Translations under genes and position numbers: made by a program
Part shown: piece after piece, positions 15,034-22,246 of the stretch
Position numbering within the stretch: position 1 is the stretch's first letter
How the letters are laid out: every line of letters starts with the position of its first letter
Assembly (NCBI GenBank): GCA_036558305.1
Contig: DATBFX010000117.1
Coordinates: forward strand, 1-29,974
DNA from: DATBFX01 sp036558305
Lineage (GTDB): Bacteria; Chloroflexota; Chloroflexia; Thermomicrobiales; UBA6265
Length of the DNA stretch: 29,974 nt
Reading direction: 5' to 3'
The notes under the pieces: model-generated
The model's input: the letters and a program-made list of their open reading frames with translations, nothing else
Databases searched by the model: none
Told to the model about the DNA's origin: nothing

Positions 15034-15366
15034 ATGTCGCAGCCTCCACCCCGCTCCCCGGCACCGCCCCCACCCACCGGCGGCGACGACGAGGAGACCC
15101 CACCGAGCGTCTGGTTGCTGATCTGGACGATCTACCTCGCCAAGCTCGCGACGGTCGTCCTCATCATCTGGGCCTCCCACTCCTACGAGACCACCGCCCT
15201 CGTCGCGGCCACCACCTGGCCCTGGCTCGTCGTCGCCGGCGTCCTGGGCCTCGGCCCCCTCCTCTTCCACCTCCGCCTCCGCCGCGTCCGCACCAAACGC
15301 GAACTCCTCAAACGCGCGGAGTGGATGCTCACTTCGGACCCGGCACCATCCCAGCAGCCCCGGTAA
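15034..15366 (+). CDS. Two-helix membrane protein of unknown function
   Basis: A 110-residue protein from ATG 15034, which has a near-perfect Shine-Dalgarno (TAAGGAGG) 6 bases upstream. A Pro-rich cytosolic start (MSQPPPRSPAPPPPTGGDD) is followed by two membrane helices (about residues 26-46, VWLLIWTIYLAKLATVVLII, and 55-75, TTWPWLVVAGVLGLGPLLF) and a basic C-terminal helix (LRLRRVRTKRELLKRAEWML). The layout suggests both ends in the cytosol. I do not recognise a family. A palindromic repeat element starts 7 bp after the stop. Confidence 0.75.
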   Translation: MSQPPPRSPAPPPPTGGDDEETPPSVWLLIWTIYLAKLATVVLIIWASHSYETTALVAATTWPWLVVAGVLGLGPLLFHLRLRRVRTKRELLKRAEWMLTSDPAPSQQPR

Positions 15367-15372
15367 CGGCAG

Positions 15373-15547
15373 CCCTCACCCCCGACCACTCGCCCGACCG
15401 TGGGAGGGGGGAGAGCGCTCACGATCGCAAATCCCGTCGTGCGCACGGCTGTGCGCCTGTCCCGTCGACACAGTGTCCCATACAGGCAACGCCGTCCGTC
15501 GCCACGCTCCCCTCCCCCTACGCAGGGGGAGGGGTCGGGGGTGGGGG
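15373..15547. repeat. MITE-like palindromic element with CCCTCACCCCC ends
   Basis: CCCTCACCCCCGACC (15373-15387) is matched at the other end by an inverted copy at 15533-15547, 14 of 15 bases. Inside the right end is a perfect 10-bp hairpin, CCCCTCCCCC-TACGCA-GGGGGAGGGG (15509-15534). No open frame looks real. The ends resemble those of the element at 23587-23702. Confidence 0.75.
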
Positions 15548-15643
15548 CACCGCACCGCACCTCTGCCAACCAGGCACAGGTCGCGCCTGCCGTCGACAAA
15601 TCCGCAAACCACCGTCCGGGAATCGCCAACCCCCGAAAATGCC

Positions 15644-15669
15644 GAGCCCCCTGTTGCAGCAGGGGGCTC
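15644..15669 (-). terminator. Rho-independent terminator of the MerR-type gene
   Basis: GAGCCCCCTG and its inverse CAGGGGGCTC form a perfect 10-bp stem with a 6-base loop. On the minus strand it is followed by GGCATTTTC. It lies about 170 bp after the stop of the gene ending at 15837. Confidence 0.5.
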
Positions 15670-15836
15670 CGCGGGGGTCGATGCCTTCGACCGGCGAGGG
15701 AAGGGGGGAAGCCGGTCGAGCACCGCCCTTACGTTACCCTTGCCAACCAGTCAACGTGCGGACTGTTCGGATACTCGTTTCGGTACTTTCGGACCCAGTC
15801 TCAAGCGGTACCGTGCCGGCGCCCCGGCGACCCGTT

Positions 15837-16580
15837 TCAGTGGCCGCCGAGCGCCGCCTCGACCACGCCGGTGTGCGCCTGCATCGCCAGGGCCGCGGCG
15901 GGCGCGTTCGCCTCGTGGGCGCGCACCGTCGCCACCAGAACCTGATCCATGAAGTGACCGATCTCGACGAAGACGCGAGACGCCCGCTTCGCCGCCAGAC
16001 CTTCCTCGTCGATCATGCTGAGGACGGCCCGCACGACCGGGAAGCGGAAATAGAGAAACGCCTCGACCATCTCGCCGGAGGTCAGACCGAACGAGGCCCC
16101 TTGCCGTCCGTAGTGCTCGCCGATCTGCTGCCCCTCCGCCAGGAGCGAATAGCGGTCTCCCGTCGCCGGTGCCGCCGCGTAGCGGATGCCGAGATCGACC
16201 AGCCGCCGGCCCAGCCGGCGGTGCTCGTCCTGCGTCGTCGGCCCGTATGCCTGGAACCAGCGACGCTCCCGCGCACCGCGCAAATACTCGTCTTCGTAGG
16301 CCGAAAGGGTGCGGTCGGTCAACTCTTGCCGGCTGACGCGCGGTCGCTCTTGCCGGCGCGGCCCCTCGCCGACGAGGGCCCGCAGGTCCTCCTCGGCGTA
16401 GCGCCGGTGCCCCCCCGGTGTCCGGAAGACCGGCACCTTGCCGGCGTCGCTCCACCGCCTCAGCGTCGATTGGTCGACCCCGAGGTAGCGGCACGCTTCG
16501 TTGATCGAAAGCCACCGTCCCCGTGCACCGTCGTCGAGACGTCCCGCGCGCGCCCCCCTGGCCGACGTTTGGCCTGTCAT
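15837..16580 (-). CDS. MerR-type HTH regulator with RsbRD-N-like sensor domain
   Basis: A 247-residue one-component regulator. Residues 23-65 are a MerR/excisionase-type DNA-binding domain (WLSINEACRYLGVDQSTLRRW, then FRTPGGHRRYAEEDL). Residues about 85-225 form a helical domain (GRRLVDLGIRYAAAP, GLTSGEMVEAFLYFRFPVV, VFVEIGHFMDQVLVATVRAHE) that follows the RsbRD N-terminal sensor pattern also seen at 4841-5452. A Gln/Arg-rich linker joins them. The ATG at 16580 has GGGAG at 9 bases. A good promoter lies at 16725-16752, leaving a leader near 138 bases. Its position after dnaA may or may not mean shared transcription. The signal and targets are unknown. Confidence 0.75.
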   Translation of the reverse strand: MTGQTSARGARAGRLDDGARGRWLSINEACRYLGVDQSTLRRWSDAGKVPVFRTPGGHRRYAEEDLRALVGEGPRRQERPRVSRQELTDRTLSAYEDEYLRGARERRWFQAYGPTTQDEHRRLGRRLVDLGIRYAAAPATGDRYSLLAEGQQIGEHYGRQGASFGLTSGEMVEAFLYFRFPVVRAVLSMIDEEGLAAKRASRVFVEIGHFMDQVLVATVRAHEANAPAAALAMQAHTGVVEAALGGH

Positions 16581-16724
16581 CGCACGTTTCTCCCTTCGCC
16601 ACCTCGGTGAGATCGAGCTGACCGCGGGGCGACCGGATGCCGGCCACCGTCTTCGGTTTCCAGGGCTTTTGCCTTCGGGCGACGGAGCCAGCCTCCCCGC
16701 CGCCACGGCACCCTGGGAACACAA

Positions 16725-16752
16725 AGTGTACCGCCAGGTCAGCACCTGTCAA
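16725..16752 (-). promoter_or_regulatory. Promoter of the MerR-type regulator
   Basis: On the minus strand a perfect TTGACA and TACACT are separated by 16 bases. The predicted start is near 16718, so the regulator can be transcribed apart from dnaA. Confidence 0.65.
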
Positions 16753-16800
16753 CGGCCCGATCGGGGGAAGACGCGAAAATGCTGGACGGATCACCAGCGA

Positions 16801-16897
16801 GACGGACAGACGGACAGACGGACAGACGGATGGTCGAGCGTGGACTGAGTCTTTTGACGACCGACGACTCTGCTGTCCGTCTGTCCGTCTGTCCGTC
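16801..16897. repeat. Octamer-armed inverted element D, abutting dnaA
   Basis: Left arm: GACGGACA repeated almost four times (16801-16830). Right arm: TGTCCGTC repeated three times (16874-16897), ending at the base before the dnaA stop codon. The loop contains a degenerate heptamer arm, TTGACGACCGACGACTC (16854-16870), like those of the other elements. The pairing could form a stem that ends dnaA transcription. Confidence 0.8.
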
Positions 16898-18427
16898 TCA
16901 TCGCCCCGTGTACAGCGCCTCCCGGATCGCCATCATCTGCGCGCGGAGCGCCGTATCGGTCTGGAGTTGCTGCTCGATCTTGTCGATCCCGTGCATCACC
17001 GTCGTGTGGTCCCGCCCGCCCAATTCCTGACCGATTTCCAGCAGCGAGGCGTTCGTTTCCTCCCGCATCAGGTGCATCGCCACCTGGCGGGGACCGACGA
17101 TCTCCTTCGATCGCCCCCGCCCGCGCAGATCCGCCGGCGAGACGCGATAGTGCGCCGCAACCGCCTCGACGACGTCGCCGCGCGACGTGTTCGCCCGACG
17201 CTGGCCGATCGCCGCATCGGCGATCGCCTCCATCGCCAACTGCAACGTCGCCGGCCGCCCCGTGATCTGGGCATAGGCGATGATCTTGTTGAGCGCCCCT
17301 TCCAACTCGCGGATGTTGGTCTGGTCCTTGTGCGCGACGTACTCGATCACGTCGTCGGGCAAGTTCGCGCCCAACTCCTCCGCTTTCGTCCGCAGAATCG
17401 CCGTCCGCATCTCGTAATCGGGCGCCTGAACGTCGACGATCAAACCGCCTTCGAAGCGGGATCGCATTCGATCCTCCAACGCCGCGATCGCCTTCGGCGG
17501 CCGGTCGCTGGAGAGGATGACCTGCTTGCCGCTCTGGTAGAGCGCATTGAACGTGTGGAAAAACTCCTCCTGCGTACTCTCCTTCCCGGCAATGAACTGC
17601 ACGTCGTCGATCATCAGGATGTCGATCGTGCGATACCGCGCCCGAAAGTCGTCCATCCGCTGCGAACGGATCCCGTTGATCACCTCGTTCGTGAATTTCT
17701 CTGACGTGACATAAAGAACGGCCAGGTCTGGACGCAGTTCGAGCGCGCGGTGCCCGATCGCGTGGAGCAGGTGCGTCTTCCCCAGGCCCACCCCACCGTG
17801 GATGAAGAAGGGGTTGTACTGGCCACCCGGCCGCTCGGCCACCGCCAGCGATGCCGCGTGCGCGAAGCGGTTCGACGAACCGACGACGTAATGCTCGTAG
17901 ACGTAGCGAGGGTTCAGACCGTGCGAAGGCGTCGGCGCCAGTTCCAGTTGCTGCGTCGCGGCAATCGCGGCGTTCGGTGCCGGCGCGACCGTCGGCGGAT
18001 GCGCAACCCGGCGCGGCCCCTCCACCGCCCGGCGCACCGGCCGTCCTCGACCCGCCGGAGGAATCCCGCCTGGGATCGGACGCGCGGTCCCGTTGGGACG
18101 TTCGCCCGCCTGCCGAAGTGGCTTCCCGTCGCCCACCGGCTCGTCTGTCGCGACATCGCCCACGGCACGCTCGTCCCGGCGCAGCACCGTGAACTCGACC
18201 CGCACCGGTCGCCCCACGATGTCCGACATCACCCGCTCGATGTCGCCGGCATACCGCGCCTGGAGCGTCGAGGCGCCGAACGTGTTGGCGGCGGCGACGG
18301 TCGCCACGTCGTCCTCGAACCCGACGATCGTCGTCGGTCGCACCCAGTTCTCGAAGGCGTTGCGGCTCAGGCGCACCTGCAAGTCGCCGAGCACCGCCTG
18401 CCACAACTGCTTGGCCTGCATCTGCAC
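16898..18427 (-). CDS. dnaA: Chromosomal replication initiator DnaA
   Basis: ATP-dependent initiator that binds DnaA boxes and melts the origin. The 509-residue protein has domain I (about 1-80, LWQAVLGDLQVRLSRNAFENW), a long Pro/Arg-rich linker (85-170), the AAA+ domain with Walker A GGVGLGKTH (211-219), Walker B ILMIDDVQF (270-278) and sensor ILSSDRPPKAI, and the C-terminal DNA-binding domain with the signature GGRDHTTVMHGIDKI (about 469-483). The GTG at 18427 is preferred to the ATG at 18421 since GGGAG is 9 bases before it. dnaN, the usual neighbour, is absent; a MerR-type gene follows. A candidate promoter and DnaA box lie at 18479-18525. Confidence 0.97.
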   Translation of the reverse strand: MQMQAKQLWQAVLGDLQVRLSRNAFENWVRPTTIVGFEDDVATVAAANTFGASTLQARYAGDIERVMSDIVGRPVRVEFTVLRRDERAVGDVATDEPVGDGKPLRQAGERPNGTARPIPGGIPPAGRGRPVRRAVEGPRRVAHPPTVAPAPNAAIAATQQLELAPTPSHGLNPRYVYEHYVVGSSNRFAHAASLAVAERPGGQYNPFFIHGGVGLGKTHLLHAIGHRALELRPDLAVLYVTSEKFTNEVINGIRSQRMDDFRARYRTIDILMIDDVQFIAGKESTQEEFFHTFNALYQSGKQVILSSDRPPKAIAALEDRMRSRFEGGLIVDVQAPDYEMRTAILRTKAEELGANLPDDVIEYVAHKDQTNIRELEGALNKIIAYAQITGRPATLQLAMEAIADAAIGQRRANTSRGDVVEAVAAHYRVSPADLRGRGRSKEIVGPRQVAMHLMREETNASLLEIGQELGGRDHTTVMHGIDKIEQQLQTDTALRAQMMAIREALYTGR

Positions 18428-18478
18428 GCGCGTTCGCTCCCGCCCCGCACTCGCCTCTGCCCGTCTGTTCGGGGTGTA

Positions 18479-18495
18479 CGGACAGTCATTGTCCG
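18479..18495. promoter_or_regulatory. Inverted repeat at the dnaA transcription start
   Basis: CGGACA-GTCAT-TGTCCG, a perfect 6-bp inverted repeat, covers the predicted dnaA start site. Its right half is part of TTGTCCGCA (18489-18497), a one-mismatch copy of TTGTCCACA, the DnaA box form common in GC-rich bacteria. This suggests autoregulation. Confidence 0.4.
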
Positions 18496-18496
18496 C

Positions 18497-18525
18497 ATCC
18501 TAGCACCGCAATCCGACTGGCGCAA
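18497..18525 (-). promoter_or_regulatory. Candidate dnaA promoter
   Basis: On the minus strand TTGCGC and TAGGAT are separated by 17 bases. Transcription would start near 18490, leaving a leader of about 63 bases. Confidence 0.5.
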
Positions 18526-18729
18526 GCAGGAGCGCGTAGGGGCGGAGCCGGAGGTTCGGCGATCGTTGCCCCACCCGTGCGCGGCGCGGCGTCCCACGGG
18601 ACCGGACCAGGTCTCACCAGACGAGGCGGGACCGCACACACCGGGTTGACGGGGGGACCTGCTCTCTGGGAAAGTGTGACCGGTAGCGCCCCGCTCGTGG
18701 GGTGCCCTGCCCCGCCGCTGGAGGGTGGG

Positions 18730-19113
18730 GTGAGCGAACGCGGACCGGTCCGGTCGTTCTTCCGCATAGCGAAGACGTACCCGCCCGGCGACGGCGAGTA
18801 CCTCACGACCCAAGACCGGCGCGGCCCGCCGTCGGCGGGCCTCTGCTCTGAGCAGCGCGAGGTTTGGGATGCGTACTCCGCCTTCGACTCGTTGGAGGCC
18901 GCCATCGAAAAGGTTCGCGACCTCGGTGGCTTGCGAGGATGGCTCGTGGTTCGATACGACATCCCACCCGGCGCGGCCATTCGGTGGAAAAAGACGTTCG
19001 GCCCCGGCCACTACAGCCTGTGGGGCGACAAGGAAGAGTTGAAACGCTGCCTGACGGACATCGTCGTCCAGGTCCAGCGACCGGCGCCGCCGGGAAGCGG
19101 GGGCACGCGATGA
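18730..19113 (+). CDS. Unknown protein, first of an overlapping pair
   Basis: A 127-residue soluble protein from GTG 18730, preceded by GGAGGG. I do not recognise it. It begins VSERGPVRSFFRIAKTYPPG and has conserved-looking segments YLTTQDRRGPP, VWDAYSAFDSLEAAIEKVRD, GWLVVRYDIPPGAAIRWKK and FGPGHYSLWGDKEELKRCL. The GWLVVRYDIPPG/HYSLWG pattern, compact and rich in aromatics, suggests a small alpha/beta enzyme or binding fold. The frame is open upstream, but that part lacks a coding pattern. The stop overlaps the next gene by 4 bases (ATGA). The pair is divergent from dnaA. Confidence 0.7.
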   Translation: MSERGPVRSFFRIAKTYPPGDGEYLTTQDRRGPPSAGLCSEQREVWDAYSAFDSLEAAIEKVRDLGGLRGWLVVRYDIPPGAAIRWKKTFGPGHYSLWGDKEELKRCLTDIVVQVQRPAPPGSGGTR

Positions 19114-19517
19114 CGTACGACCTGTGGGATGTCGAGACCGGGAACGCGGTGGCGTTCGAGCGGACCCCGATCGAGATGGCGGCCGTCGTACGGATGCTGA
19201 TCGGCGAGCACGGGAGCGCTTGCGCCGATCAGCTCCACCTTACCGTCAAGGAGGACGCCGGCGCCGTGCGCCAGACGGTGACCGGCCCGGCGTTACTGGC
19301 GTGGGCGGAGGCGGTGCAGCGGGACGCCGGCGACCCGGCGGCAGGCGACGGGCGTGTGCTCGCTTCCACTGCCGGCGCCGGTTCGTCCGGACTCGGGACG
19401 TCCGCGAAGGCGGACCGGGTCGCACAGCGAGCGGGGGCAGGACGCCAGACGAACCGGCGACGATTCACGCCGACGGCGCCGAAGCGGGACCGAGCTGGGG
19501 CGCCGCGCGACCACTGA
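19110..19517 (+). CDS. Small YDLWDVETGN-type protein, second of the pair
   Basis: A 135-residue protein starting MTYDLWDVETGNAVAFER. The first 70 residues (PIEMAAVVRMLIGEHGSACA, LHLTVKEDAG, GPALLAWAEAV) follow a compact alpha/beta pattern that I associate with short Chloroflexota proteins of unknown role that begin Y(D/E)LWDxxxGN; this is recalled, not searched. The C-terminal half is a basic, disordered tail (TNRRRFTPTAPKRDR). The ATG at 19110 overlaps the preceding stop, so the two are translated together and may form a complex. Confidence 0.7.
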   Translation: MTYDLWDVETGNAVAFERTPIEMAAVVRMLIGEHGSACADQLHLTVKEDAGAVRQTVTGPALLAWAEAVQRDAGDPAAGDGRVLASTAGAGSSGLGTSAKADRVAQRAGAGRQTNRRRFTPTAPKRDRAGAPRDH

Positions 19518-19707
19518 CATCTCCGCGCCGAGTCAGAACAAAAGTGCCGGCCATTTCCATCATCGTGTGAATCCGTGGGACGCTCACTCCGCGACCGCTC
19601 CCCGGCGGGAGCGACGATCGTGGGCACGCGTGCTCAGGGCGCAACGGCGGCGGCACCGGCCGCCCGCCTATGTGGTTCGATGTCTTGACGAGACCTCGCT
19701 TAAACAC

Positions 19708-19731
19708 TGACCCGGCCTTGCGGCCGGGTCA
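19708..19731. terminator. Perfect hairpin, possible terminator
   Basis: TGACCCGGCC-TTGC-GGCCGGGTCA, a 10-bp stem with a tetraloop, 190 bp after the preceding gene. There is no T-tract, so it may be a Rho-type pause or another RNA structure. Confidence 0.35.
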
Positions 19732-20010
19732 ATGCGGGAAGGGGAGGGGTGGAGCGTGTGCGGCGCTCCACTGGGCTTGGGAGAGAGCATCGGATGTGTT
19801 GGGGCGATGCTCTCGAATCGGTGTACGCCGGAGGTTCAGATTTGGATTCATGGCGGGTGTCTACCCGACACCGCTCCCTCCCGATCTGTCGCCCGCGATA
19901 CAAATATGCTTATGCTTTTCGCTTCGCCGTCTCCTCGCCTTCCTGGATCCCCGCTCCGGGCCGCCCCGGGTGGGCGCCAGGATTTTCGCCCGCCCGCGGG
20001 GGACCGGTTC

Positions 20011-20054
20011 TTCGTAGGGGGCACCGGGGATCCTCCGGGTGCCCTCCCCTACGA
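20011..20054. repeat. Palindromic repeat with GTAGGGG/CCCCTAC ends
   Basis: TTCGTAGGGG at the left is matched by CCCCTACGAA at the right, and the inner CACCGG/CCGGGTG parts pair with a small bulge, giving a near-complete 44-bp hairpin. It shares its ends with the element at 25414-25512. It lies 35 bp before the importer promoter. Confidence 0.7.
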
Positions 20055-20088
20055 AAACCCCGACCCTCACCCATCCGTCCACCGCCCG

Positions 20089-20117
20089 TTGACGATGTCG
20101 TCCCGCCTACCTATAGT
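20089..20117 (+). promoter_or_regulatory. Promoter of the carbohydrate ABC importer operon
   Basis: TTGACG and TATAGT (5 of 6 to consensus) are separated by 17 bases. The predicted start is near 20124, 63 bases before the first permease. Confidence 0.65.
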
Positions 20118-20186
20118 GACCCTGCACAGCCGAAACTGGCGCGCGAACGGGCCATTCCGCGGTCCTGACCGAGAGGGGCACCAGCC

Positions 20187-21155
20187 ATGGCCGTCGTCAC
20201 CCGTCGAGAGCGCCGGTTCGGCAGCGTCGCCGCTGTGCCGCGTCGGTCCTGGGACCGGCGCGTGCTCGGCCGCGACTGGCGCACCGCCTGGCTCTTCGTC
20301 CTCCCCCTCACCGTCGTCCTCGTCGGTCTCGTCGCCTACCCGTTCGTCACCGGGATCATCCTCAGTTTCCAGCACAAGGTCGTCGGTCGCCCCGCCACCT
20401 GGGTCGGTCTCGACAACTACCGCGAGCTCCTCACCGGCAAGCAGTACAGCCACGTCTTCCGCAAATCGGTCGGCATCTCCGTCGTCTACACCGCCGTCTC
20501 CGTCGCCATCAAACTCGTCCTCGGCCTCTGCATGGCCCTGCTCCTCAACGAGCAGTTCCGAGGCCGGATGCTGATGCGCGCCGTCCTCTTCCTGCCCTGG
20601 GCCGTCCCCACCATCATCGTCGCCATCACCTGGCGCTGGATCTACGACGGCACCCTCGCCGGGCTCTTCAACCTGATCCGCGTCGACTACCTCGGCCGCG
20701 ACACCCTCGTCCAATACCTCGCCAACCCCAACCTCGCCCTCTGGTCCGTGATCGCCGTCGTCGTCTGGCAAGGCACCCCTTTCTACACGATGATGCTCCT
20801 CGCCGGCATGCAGGCAATCCCCTCCGAGCAGTACGAAGCCGCCGCCATCGACGGCGCCAACGTCTTCCGTCGCTTCTTCGACATCACGCTCCCTGGTCTC
20901 CGCCCCGCCATCGTCATCACCGTTCTCCTCTCCACCATCTGGACCGCCAACAGCATCAACTTCGTCTTCGTCCTCACCCGCGGCGGTCCTGCCGACGCCA
21001 CGATGACCTTCCCCATGCTCGCCTACGAGATCGGCATCGCCGGCGCCCGCCAACTCGGCATGGCCGCCGCCGTCTCCGTCATCTTCTTCCCCGTCTTCAT
21101 CGTCGCCATCGTCATCCTGACCAAACGCATGCTCTCGACCGAAGCCCGCGCCTAA
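20187..21155 (+). CDS. Sugar ABC transporter permease (MalF/UgpA type)
   Basis: One of two membrane subunits of a CUT1-type carbohydrate importer. The 322-residue protein has about six membrane helices (the first LFVLPLTVVLVGLVAYPFVT) and the EAA loop that docks the ATPase: EQYEAAAIDGANVFRRFFDI followed by TLPGLRP. The N-terminal 30 residues are basic and disordered. GAGAGGGG lies before the ATG. The second permease starts 113 bp later, with repeat element B between them. The substrate cannot be told from the permease. No ABC ATPase is nearby, so a shared ATPase encoded elsewhere (MsmX-like) is likely. Confidence 0.93.
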   Translation: MAVVTRRERRFGSVAAVPRRSWDRRVLGRDWRTAWLFVLPLTVVLVGLVAYPFVTGIILSFQHKVVGRPATWVGLDNYRELLTGKQYSHVFRKSVGISVVYTAVSVAIKLVLGLCMALLLNEQFRGRMLMRAVLFLPWAVPTIIVAITWRWIYDGTLAGLFNLIRVDYLGRDTLVQYLANPNLALWSVIAVVVWQGTPFYTMMLLAGMQAIPSEQYEAAAIDGANVFRRFFDITLPGLRPAIVITVLLSTIWTANSINFVFVLTRGGPADATMTFPMLAYEIGIAGARQLGMAAAVSVIFFPVFIVAIVILTKRMLSTEARA

Positions 21156-21159
21156 CGGA

Positions 21160-21256
21160 GTCGTTCGTCGTCAGTCGTCAGTCGTCAGAACTGAATCGCG
21201 GATCGCGAGGTCGCGGCCCCTTCCACTAACGACTAACGACTGACGACTGACGACTC
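21160..21256. repeat. Heptamer-armed inverted element B
   Basis: Left arm 21160-21188 with GTCGTCA units; right arm 21226-21256 with TAACGAC/TGACGAC units in inverted orientation; a 37-bp core with GCGGATCGCGAGGTCGCGG. It fills the gap between two permease genes and ends directly before the Shine-Dalgarno of the second. A long stem-loop in the mRNA is expected. Confidence 0.8.
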
Positions 21257-21268
21257 TCGGAGGACACG

Positions 21269-22156
21269 ATGGCCGCCATCTCCACCTCGCTGACGCAACC
21301 GGCGCCACGGCACCGCTTCGTCGTCTGGCTGATGCGCCGGGGCATCCGCAAGATCGTGATGATCGTCGGCCTGACCATCTTCACGGTCTGGACCCTCTTC
21401 CCGTTCGCCTGGATCGTCGCCACCTCGCTGAAACCGAACCGCGACATCTACCGCAGCGTCCGTCTGATCCCGGACCGGGTCACCACCGAGCACTACTCCG
21501 AGGTTTTGAACGACACCCCCTTCTGGACCTTCTTCCGAAACAGCCTCCAGGTCGCCGCGCTCACCACGATCCTGGCCATGGTGGCCGCCGTCCTCGCCGC
21601 CTACGCTTTGACCCGGCTCTCGTTCCGCGGCCGCACCGTCCTCGCCCGCGCCACCATCGTCACCTACCTCGTCCCCGCCGCCCTCCTCTTCATCCCCCTC
21701 TTCCAGCTCGCCCACCAGTTGCACCTCTCCGACAAGGCGACCGGTCTCGTCGTCATCTACCTCATCTTCACCGTCCCCTTCTCGACCTGGCTCGCCATCT
21801 CCTACTTCAACACCATCCCCGCCGAACTCGAAGACGCCGCCCTCGTCGACGGCGCCAACCGCCTCCAATCGCTCGTCACCATCATCGTCCCCCTGGCCCT
21901 GCCCGCCCTCGCCGTGATCGCCCTCTTCACCTTCACCCTCGCCTGGAACGAATTCCTCTTCGCCATGCTCCTGATCGGCCGCGACTCGCAGAAAACCCTC
22001 CCGGTCGGTCTGGCCGACTTCGTCAAAGGCGACGTCTTCCAATGGGGCCCGCTGATGGCCGCCTCGCTGATGGCCTCCATCCCGCCGGTCGCCATCTACC
22101 TGCTCGCCCAACGCTGGGTCGTCTCCGGCCTCTCGGGCGGCGCGCTGAAGGGATGA
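21269..22156 (+). CDS. Sugar ABC transporter permease (MalG/UgpE type)
   Basis: The second membrane subunit of the importer, 295 residues with about six helices (first IVMIVGLTIFTVWTLFPFAW). The EAA loop is ELEDAALVDGANRLQSLVTI followed by IVPLALP, typical of MalG-like proteins. The MalG-type middle section FRNSLQVAALTTILAMVAA is also present. GGAGG lies 6 bases before the ATG. It is separated from the first permease by a repeat element that could lower or set its expression. The binding-protein gene follows after about 90 bp. Confidence 0.93.
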   Translation: MAAISTSLTQPAPRHRFVVWLMRRGIRKIVMIVGLTIFTVWTLFPFAWIVATSLKPNRDIYRSVRLIPDRVTTEHYSEVLNDTPFWTFFRNSLQVAALTTILAMVAAVLAAYALTRLSFRGRTVLARATIVTYLVPAALLFIPLFQLAHQLHLSDKATGLVVIYLIFTVPFSTWLAISYFNTIPAELEDAALVDGANRLQSLVTIIVPLALPALAVIALFTFTLAWNEFLFAMLLIGRDSQKTLPVGLADFVKGDVFQWGPLMAASLMASIPPVAIYLLAQRWVVSGLSGGALKG

Positions 22157-22246
22157 ATTTGGGCAACCCTGGGAGGGGAGGTGGCATGACATAACGACGT
22201 ACCGTGCTGCGATTGACGATGCCGTCGCACCAAGGAGGAATCCGTG

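Larger units (their letters stand above)
15367..15836. other. Gene-free region with palindromic repeats
   Basis: 470 bp between two stop codons. It holds a MITE-like palindromic element (15373-15547) and a terminator hairpin (15644-15669). The remaining 160 bp show no coding pattern and no promoter that I can support. Confidence 0.6.
18428..18729. other. dnaA upstream region
   Basis: 302 bp between divergent genes. It contains the dnaA promoter and a small inverted repeat. There is no cluster of DnaA boxes and no AT-rich unwinding region, so this does not look like a complete oriC. Confidence 0.5.
19518..20186. other. Long gene-free region before the ABC importer
   Basis: 669 bp with no convincing gene in any frame. 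It contains a perfect hairpin (19708-19731), a relatively AT-rich patch near 19900-19925, a GTAGGGG palindrome (20011-20054) and the importer promoter (20089-20117). Nothing else is supportable. Confidence 0.6.
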
